The notes under the pieces are model-generated. The model was not told where the DNA came from and did not search any database. It saw only the letters and a program-made list of their open reading frames with translations. Both the position numbers and the translations under genes were made by a program. This document shows positions 57,581 to 64,000 of a stretch of 64,000 nucleotides of DNA, one piece after another (positions within the stretch are counted from its first letter, which is position 1; each line of letters starts with the position of its first letter). Source of the stretch: Actinomycetes bacterium (GTDB taxonomy: Bacteria > Actinomycetota > Acidimicrobiia > Acidimicrobiales > JAMCPL01); assembly GCA_021846515.1 (NCBI GenBank), contig JAJZWU010000001.1, positions 1 through 64,000 of the forward strand. Reading direction: 5' to 3'.

Positions 57581-58765
57581 TTAGGGACAGCTGGCTGTCC
57601 ATATCAGCTCCGTACCACCCCCCTGATGGGGATGCACATAAAACTTCCCTCCAAGCAGCCGGGCACGGTCTGCCAGATTACGAAGGCCCATTCCCTTGGG
57701 TCGTGATACGTCATCATCTATACCCACGCCGTTGTCTACAACTCTCATCGTCAATACCCCATTGCATTTTATATTCACCCTTACAGAGGTAGCTTTGGCA
57801 TGGCGAGTTACATTTGAGAGTGCCTCATTCAGGCTGAATATGAGGTTTTCTGCAATCGAAGTTCCCTCTAGCTTCTTCAGCGATCCGGTAATATTCAATT
57901 TGGCATCAATACCTGAATGCAATATATAGTCATCAATCACCTTATGCAAATAGCCGTCCAGCGGCATATCCTCATGATCCGGGTGCGAAAGATGAAAGAT
58001 GGTAGTCCTTATCTGTTTGATAATTTCATCAAGTTCGAAAATAACCTGCTCTACCCTCTCTTCGGCTGCGGCGCTCATACCAAGCCGTTCAATGCCGTTG
58101 AGCATAAGCCCCGCACCAAATAGTCGCTGTATCACCGTATCATGCAGATCCCTAGCTATCCGCTCACGCTCTTCAAGCAATGTCAGAGTGGACAGGCGAT
58201 TATGCATTAGTGCCTTATCTATTACAATAGCGGCAGCATGACTCAGCGCAACTACAATATCTTCATCTTCAAGTGTAAACGGACTGCCATTGGTTTTATC
58301 AGTAAGATACAGGCGGCCAAACTGCTGATCACGAATATTCACTGGCACACCCAAAAAACTGCGCATTATGGGATGCGTGTCAGGATAACCTACATATTTC
58401 GGATGCTTGGTCACATCGTCTATCCGCACAGGTCCTCTATCCAGATCAAGCAAACTGAGTACCCCCCTGCCAATGGGTGGAGTTCCTATCGCCTTAATTT
58501 CATCCTCGCTCATACCAACGGGAATGAACTGCTCTATATTCCCTTCTTCGGACAACACTGATAGTGCGCCATAACGCGCCGAGACCAATTCCATGGCGGA
58601 CTCCACGATCTTCTTCAATATCTGATTCAAATCGAGATCGGAAGCCACCACCAAAACGGCATCTATTAGCTTTTGAAGCCGTTCAACATCTGATATATTG
58701 CTTAAGCCATCCGGCATGATAATAACCGTTCCTTCATCTATTCGGTGTACTTTACGTGCCCCCAT
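57581..58765 (-). CDS. GAF-domain sensor histidine kinase (NarL/DevS-type, HisKA_3)
   Basis: GAF region RYGALSVLSEEGNIEQFIPVGMSEDEIKAIGTPPIGRGVL; LLEERERIARDLHDTVIQRLFGAGLML; VRVNIKCNGVLTMRVVDNGVGIDDDVSRPKGMGLRNLADRARLLGG. Confidence 0.93.
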   Translation of the reverse strand: MGARKVHRIDEGTVIIMPDGLSNISDVERLQKLIDAVLVVASDLDLNQILKKIVESAMELVSARYGALSVLSEEGNIEQFIPVGMSEDEIKAIGTPPIGRGVLSLLDLDRGPVRIDDVTKHPKYVGYPDTHPIMRSFLGVPVNIRDQQFGRLYLTDKTNGSPFTLEDEDIVVALSHAAAIVIDKALMHNRLSTLTLLEERERIARDLHDTVIQRLFGAGLMLNGIERLGMSAAAEERVEQVIFELDEIIKQIRTTIFHLSHPDHEDMPLDGYLHKVIDDYILHSGIDAKLNITGSLKKLEGTSIAENLIFSLNEALSNVTRHAKATSVRVNIKCNGVLTMRVVDNGVGIDDDVSRPKGMGLRNLADRARLLGGKFYVHPHQGGGTELIWTASCP

Positions 58766-58878
58766 GGACAGGTATTGTTCATTGCTTACGCACTCCGTTT
58801 ATATGTTTGTACATATTACTTATACGTCCTTCGTGCAACAGTTAATTATTATCTCGTATCCTGCTGCATAATTCCACA

Positions 58879-60825
58879 CTAGCCGATATCGGCAGTTGCT
58901 GGTTTATCTCTGGGCTTCATCCATATTGCGTACATATGAGCATAACGACCGCCTGACTCCATCAATTCGGCATGTGTGCCCAACTCTACAATCCTGCCAT
59001 CTTCCACTACGGCTATCCTGTCAGAATGCAGTGCAGTAGACAGTCTATGTGCGACAACAATAGAGCTCCGTCCTTCCAGTAATCTATCAAACGCCTTCTC
59101 CACCAGTCTCTCTGTAGCCATATCCACATTAGAGGTGGCTTCATCCACCAGCAACACCTTTGGGTGCGCTATAAACGCACGTGCAAGCGAGATAAGTTGC
59201 TTCTCCCCGGCCGAAAACAAAACCCCCCTGTCACCACAGATGGTGTCAAGTCCATTTGGCAGCCGGTTCATCAGGTAACCGACCCCGACCATCTCCAGCG
59301 TGTCCAGGCAATCCTGATCGCTGCACTCGGTAACTCCAAAAGCAAGATTGTCCCTGAGCGATGAGGTGAAGATAAACGGCTCCTGGGTAATTAGCAGGAC
59401 TTGACTGCGTAATGATTTCAAAGTTACTTTAGATATATCCTGACCATCTATAAGCACACGACCGCTATTTGGATCATAAAAACGATTCACCAACTTCATT
59501 ATGGTTGACTTTCCTGCACCTGTAGGACCTACTAAACAGAGTCTCTCATGACGATTGACATGAAGAGAAAGACCATTCAAAATAATCCTGGATCTCGAAT
59601 ATCCAAACGATACATTATCCATATCCACTACACCCTCTGCGACCACCAGCGGCTTGGCATGTTTACTCTCTCTCAGATCAGGCCTAGTCGATAGAAGACC
59701 GCCGAGCTTACCCATTGCAGCCTGACCTGCCTGATAAGTATTGTATAACTGGACCATCTGCTGGATAGGACCGAAAAAGGTAGAAAGGTAGAGTATAAAA
59801 GCCACCAAGCTACCTACCGACACCTGATGATGCAGGAGCATATCTCCTCCAATGAGTAGTAACGCTGCCTGCGCGGCCATACCGAGTGAGGTAGTTCCTG
59901 GCTGGTAGATAGCCTGTAGACGCGCAGTATAGACATTGGCATCACGATATCTCTCTACTACCTCGTCATGGTGTCTAATATCTCTGGAATAGCGACGGAA
60001 CTGGTCGGCAACGTGATGGCCAGCCAACGATTCAGCCAGATCAGCCAGTACGTCTGCTATACCATCTCGAACCCGCTTAAAACCTATATCTGAGCGGCTC
60101 CTAAACCAGAGCGTCATGGCGGTCAGAACTGGTATAACTACTACTATTGAATAAAGAGCCAGTAGTACATTCATAGCAAATAGCACAGCGGTCACAAATA
60201 TGATGGTCATTGCCTGTACAACCATGGTCAAAAGCCCATTTTGCAGTAGCTGGCCAACCTGCTCTATGTCGCTGGTCATTCTAGTCATGATGCGACCGGT
60301 TCGTTCGGAGGTAAAGTACCCAAGAGGCATCCTCTGTACATGGGTAAAGACCTTCATTCGTATGTCGTAGAGAATAGACTGAGTCAACCTACCGGTAAAC
60401 GCCGTCTGTAATGCCTGCAATACGATAGTGAGCAACACACTAAAAAAGAAGACCAGTGACAGGACGACAAGAACATGTAGGTTCTTATGCATAATGCCGT
60501 CATCTATGGCAATCTTTGTAATGTAGGGAGCAACCTGGAGAGACGCAGCAGCTCCACCCACAAGAACAAGGGCCAGAGCAACACTCCACTTTCTATTAGC
60601 CAGTAATGCCCGTAAATTAAAGTCATCGGACGGATCGTCTATATAATCAAATGCAGGATCAGGGCCGTCATCTAGGCTCTCCCGCTTCTCTATCGCCGAT
60701 ACGCTTTCCAGCAACTCTTCGGGTACACCTCCCCACGCCTGGTTCCCATCCCCGCGCAATGCCCCATTCCCCATACGCCCAAATCCAGCTCCCATTCCTC
60801 CTGGAAACCCACCGAACCCCATCAC
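58879..60825 (-). CDS. ABC exporter half-transporter (TMD-NBD), subunit B
   Basis: GPTGAGKSTIMKL, FSAGEKQLISLARAF (divergent signature), VLLVDEATSNVD. Confidence 0.95.
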   Translation of the reverse strand: MMGFGGFPGGMGAGFGRMGNGALRGDGNQAWGGVPEELLESVSAIEKRESLDDGPDPAFDYIDDPSDDFNLRALLANRKWSVALALVLVGGAAASLQVAPYITKIAIDDGIMHKNLHVLVVLSLVFFFSVLLTIVLQALQTAFTGRLTQSILYDIRMKVFTHVQRMPLGYFTSERTGRIMTRMTSDIEQVGQLLQNGLLTMVVQAMTIIFVTAVLFAMNVLLALYSIVVVIPVLTAMTLWFRSRSDIGFKRVRDGIADVLADLAESLAGHHVADQFRRYSRDIRHHDEVVERYRDANVYTARLQAIYQPGTTSLGMAAQAALLLIGGDMLLHHQVSVGSLVAFILYLSTFFGPIQQMVQLYNTYQAGQAAMGKLGGLLSTRPDLRESKHAKPLVVAEGVVDMDNVSFGYSRSRIILNGLSLHVNRHERLCLVGPTGAGKSTIMKLVNRFYDPNSGRVLIDGQDISKVTLKSLRSQVLLITQEPFIFTSSLRDNLAFGVTECSDQDCLDTLEMVGVGYLMNRLPNGLDTICGDRGVLFSAGEKQLISLARAFIAHPKVLLVDEATSNVDMATERLVEKAFDRLLEGRSSIVVAHRLSTALHSDRIAVVEDGRIVELGTHAELMESGGRYAHMYAIWMKPRDKPATADIG

Positions 60826-62612
60826 AATACCCTCCTCGGGTAGCTCCCTGAAGGCTCACTTCCTGTCTGGGTAGTAGCAAGTCCATAGATACGGTAATAA
60901 CCCGGCACCCTTTCCAGCAGTTCTTCATGACTACCGGATGCCACAATGCGACCGGATTTCATATAGGCCACCCGATCGGCAAGTTGGATAGTAGAGAGGC
61001 GATGAGCTATGAGCAATATAGTCTTTCCACCTCTTATTGCGGAGATGCCTGCATGCAGCGCAGTCTCAGTCTCTACATCTACAGCACTGGTAGCATCATC
61101 AAATACTATAATCTTGGGATCTGCAATCAGCAAACGTGCAATAGCAACTCTCTGGCGCTCTCCGCCCGACAACGTATATCCTCTCTCTCCGACTACCGTG
61201 TCCAATCCTTGAGGTAATTCCTCTATCAGATGCAACATGCCTGCCTGTCCGGCAACCTCCCAGATCCTATCCATAGTGACATCTGGGTTTGCATAAGATA
61301 TATTTTCCAAAAGAGATGCCGTGAAGAGAAATGGGTCATCTCCCACTATCCCCGCGCACTTTCTCAGACTGTCCAATTTAATATCTCTTACATCTATACC
61401 GTCAATCATTATGCTTCCAGCAGACACGTCGTAAAAACGGGCAAGCAGCTGAGCAATTGTAGATTTGCCACAACCGGTCATGCCAGTAATTGCAACTGTA
61501 TCGCCAGGTTCCAGAGTAAGCGAGAAGCCGTCTAGCAACAATGGCCTGGACGGATACCTGAAACTAACTGAATCAAATTCTACTCGCCCCTGTGGATCTG
61601 GAAGATCTACGGCTCCGGGGGAATCGTAAATCTCTGGACGCTCATCAAGCAACTCCAGAATCCGGCCAGCCGAGGCCGCAGCGCGCTGAAATTGAACAAG
61701 CAACACACCGAGCATCTGGAATGGGGCCTGCAGCATGACAACATAAGCACTGAACGCAACCAAATCGCCCACAGGCAGAGCACCATGTATAACCAACCAG
61801 CCACCATAGAGGAGCACCCCAAGCAACCCCAACCTGGGAATATTCTGGGCAATCGGTGCCCACTTGGCCTGAATATCCACTTGATACACAGTCGCCCATT
61901 GAAGACGCCTTGACAAACGGCTCATCAGCCCGACCTGCTGCTCTTCACGCCCATACGCCTTGATCACACGCACCCCTTCAGTATTTTCACCAGACATTGA
62001 AGTTATATCTGCACGACGAGCCTGCACCAACCACGAAGATGGAAGCATCTGGCTTCTCATTCTCCTGCCGGCCAATAAGACCAGAGGCATCGTAATCACG
62101 ACCACCAGGCTGAGCGTCGGGCTCATGGTCATCATTACGACCAAAGCAAACACGAACAGAACCAACTGGCTCAATATATTTGGCCCAAAAGCAAGTAACA
62201 TCTGTATTACCCTTACGTCTGAGTTGGCTCTCGCTACAAGCTGCCCTGATGATGTCCGATCGTAAAACGATTTAGACAGACTAGTAAGGTGACGATATAT
62301 CATCGTTCTCAAGTCGTACTCTATATCGTAAGCATTTTTCAAAAGCATAAAGCGATACATATACCCGACCCCAAAGCGTGCCACGGCAAGAAGGAGGAGA
62401 ATAACCCCGTATGTCAATAGGGACCCCCTATGAGCTACCAGAGTATTGTCAATGGCCATAGCCAGTACATACGGTCCGGCTACCTGAATAGCATTTGCCA
62501 GCATAGAGCCGATCAACGCTATAATCATTACCCGCTTCCTGTTACTTACCACCGGCCAGAAGCGCTTCACCCATCCCTTAGAGATATCGCCGTCTACCTG
62601 AAGAGCGGTCAT
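60822..62612 (-). CDS. ABC exporter half-transporter (TMD-NBD), subunit A
   Basis: GMTGCGKSTIAQL, LSGGERQRVAIARLL, IIVFDDATSAVD; overlaps start of the following half-transporter. Confidence 0.95.
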   Translation of the reverse strand: MTALQVDGDISKGWVKRFWPVVSNRKRVMIIALIGSMLANAIQVAGPYVLAMAIDNTLVAHRGSLLTYGVILLLLAVARFGVGYMYRFMLLKNAYDIEYDLRTMIYRHLTSLSKSFYDRTSSGQLVARANSDVRVIQMLLAFGPNILSQLVLFVFALVVMMTMSPTLSLVVVITMPLVLLAGRRMRSQMLPSSWLVQARRADITSMSGENTEGVRVIKAYGREEQQVGLMSRLSRRLQWATVYQVDIQAKWAPIAQNIPRLGLLGVLLYGGWLVIHGALPVGDLVAFSAYVVMLQAPFQMLGVLLVQFQRAAASAGRILELLDERPEIYDSPGAVDLPDPQGRVEFDSVSFRYPSRPLLLDGFSLTLEPGDTVAITGMTGCGKSTIAQLLARFYDVSAGSIMIDGIDVRDIKLDSLRKCAGIVGDDPFLFTASLLENISYANPDVTMDRIWEVAGQAGMLHLIEELPQGLDTVVGERGYTLSGGERQRVAIARLLIADPKIIVFDDATSAVDVETETALHAGISAIRGGKTILLIAHRLSTIQLADRVAYMKSGRIVASGSHEELLERVPGYYRIYGLATTQTGSEPSGSYPRRVL

Positions 62613-62636
62613 ATCAATCCAATAGCGACCCGGGCG

Positions 62637-63122
62637 TCACAACAACGCGTGTATGGCCTTGACAGCAAGGATGTAACCAAGACCGCCAAAACCAGCTATA
62701 GACCCCTCAGCTATCTCCGCCAAAACAGATACGTGCCTAAACTCCTCTCGTGCAACAGGGTTGGAGAGATGTACCTCCACTACGATCCCGTCATATGCCG
62801 CCAGGGCATCACGTATTGACCATGAATAATGAGTAAGTGCCCCAAGGTTGGCTATTATAGCTACCGCCCTTCCTGTGGCGGAGTGGATTGAACCAACGAT
62901 CTCTCCCTCATGGTTGGACTGAAAGTGCTCTATGGTAAACCCAAGTTGCTTGGCCTCCTCGGCAGCTGCCTGTATGTGCATATCCAAGGTTGCTCTGCCG
63001 TATATTGCAGGCTCTCTTGTTCCCAGGAGGTCCAGGTTTGGACCTGACACGACAAGGATGATTCCCCTATTGCCGCTGTTTCCTGAGTTCACTTCCAAGT
63101 TGCCAATACTACCGGGGTTCAT
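62637..63122 (-). CDS. aroQ: Type II 3-dehydroquinate dehydratase
   Basis: LVVSGPNLDLLGTREPAIYG, FQSNHEGEIVGSIHSA, NLGALTHYSWSIRDAL, VEVHLSNPVAREEFRHVS. Confidence 0.95.
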   Translation of the reverse strand: MNPGSIGNLEVNSGNSGNRGIILVVSGPNLDLLGTREPAIYGRATLDMHIQAAAEEAKQLGFTIEHFQSNHEGEIVGSIHSATGRAVAIIANLGALTHYSWSIRDALAAYDGIVVEVHLSNPVAREEFRHVSVLAEIAEGSIAGFGGLGYILAVKAIHALL

Positions 63123-64000
63123 CCCTGAGCCGCCATGTCTATAAGCACCTCCCGAACCAGTGGCTCATCTATCCCCTCTACTCGCTCCAGCCCATCTTGC
63201 CCATCAAGAACAAATACCATACCTTTGGATACCTTCTTATCTCTCTTCATAAAAGCCATGAGATCATCAACTCGTACGCTGGAGGGGAACTCATATGATA
63301 GCCCCAATCCAGCGACTACCCTCCTGTGCTCATCTACTCTCTCCCTGTCTATTCTACCAAGCCTAAAGGCTAATTCTGCGGCAAACACCAGTCCAATGGC
63401 CACCGCCTCTCCATGGCGTAGATCGATATCGTTAGATTCATCAAAACCTGCAGCCTCCAGTGCATGTGCAAGTGTATGACCGTAATTTAATAGAACTCTC
63501 TTCCCCCCCTGCTCCTCCCTCTCGTCTTCTGATACAAGAGCCGCCTTCAATTCCACACACGTTTTTACCTGCATAGACAGAGGCATGTTCAAAAAATCTG
63601 TCTTTGCGTACTTCCCATTCTGCCGTGACGACTGCACCGGCAGCTCCACGGAAGACATTATAAAGGCATACTTGGCCATCTCGCCCTTACCGCATAGCCA
63701 TTCTCTCTCCGGTAGGGTAGACAGTAGCGAAATGTCACAGATAACCGCAGATGGCTGCCAAAATGCACCTACCAGGTTCTTTCCCTCCGGAATATCAATA
63801 GCAGTCTTTCCCCCTATCGCAGCATCCACCTGAGCCAATAGGGAGGTGGGGATGTTTATATATTTGACACCTCGGTAGTAGATAGCAGACACAAAACCGG
63901 CCAGATCTGTTACCACACCACCACCCAGTGCAATTACTACATCGTAACGATTTATACCTACTTGAGACATCCTCCTGCATAGATCTTCAGCTATTTGCAT
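63119..64000 (-). CDS. aroB: 3-dehydroquinate synthase (N-terminus beyond window edge)
   Basis: ALGGGVVTDLAGFVSAIYYRGVKYINIPTSLLAQVDAAIGGKTAIDIPEGKNLVGAFWQP, NYGHTLAHALEAA, LRHGEAVAIGLVFA; frame open at window end. Confidence 0.95.
   Translation of the reverse strand: MQIAEDLCRRMSQVGINRYDVVIALGGGVVTDLAGFVSAIYYRGVKYINIPTSLLAQVDAAIGGKTAIDIPEGKNLVGAFWQPSAVICDISLLSTLPEREWLCGKGEMAKYAFIMSSVELPVQSSRQNGKYAKTDFLNMPLSMQVKTCVELKAALVSEDEREEQGGKRVLLNYGHTLAHALEAAGFDESNDIDLRHGEAVAIGLVFAAELAFRLGRIDRERVDEHRRVVAGLGLSYEFPSSVRVDDLMAFMKRDKKVSKGMVFVLDGQDGLERVEGIDEPLVREVLIDMAAQG

Noticed and set aside
1-64000. CRISPR arrays, rRNA operons, transposase genes, defence islands
   Set aside because: Looked for regularly spaced repeats, rRNA signatures, IS transposases and known defence domains; none recognisable beyond the integrase at the left edge.

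Overview
The window is a moderate-GC actinobacterial chromosome segment. The Acidimicrobiia-like assignment is an inference from gene content: fused 2-oxoglutarate decarboxylase/dehydrogenase (kgd), F420 genes cofD-cofE, homodimeric aceE, and a fabD-fabH-fabG-acpP-fabF cluster. It is mostly housekeeping genes. The left edge holds a 5'-truncated tyrosine integrase abutting the 3' end of a tRNA-Trp gene, which is the likely boundary of an integrated element lying mostly to the left. It is followed by rpmG and tRNA-Met (both minus strand). Then come nrtS-like, nfo, fumC, a large lipoprotein-type S8 protease with beta-propeller repeats, dprA-yifB, rnhA, aceE, acyl-CoA synthetases, thiE, xth, a fabZ-like gene, a pilV/pilW/pilX-like minor pilin operon, kgd, an acyl-CoA dehydrogenase, a nucleotidyltransferase, an ABC-2 transporter, cofD-cofE, a Tat-exported GH31 enzyme resembling sulfoquinovosidase, an RDD/SpoIIM/DUF4129/DUF4350/MoxR/DUF58 membrane locus, trmI, the fatty-acid synthesis cluster, an AarF/UbiB kinase, an orphan GAF histidine kinase, a heterodimeric ABC exporter, aroQ and truncated aroB. 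The items most worth following up are: the integrase/tRNA-Trp junction; a 72-bp tandem repeat that re-iterates the dprA start region; trmI lacking any ATG/GTG/TTG start for its N-terminal domain; a FabD carrying a biotinyl/lipoyl-like C-terminal domain without an evident modifiable lysine motif; the SQase-like GH31; and recurrent low-complexity insertions in housekeeping enzymes. I did not find CRISPR arrays, rRNA genes, or a convincing wholly new multi-gene system.
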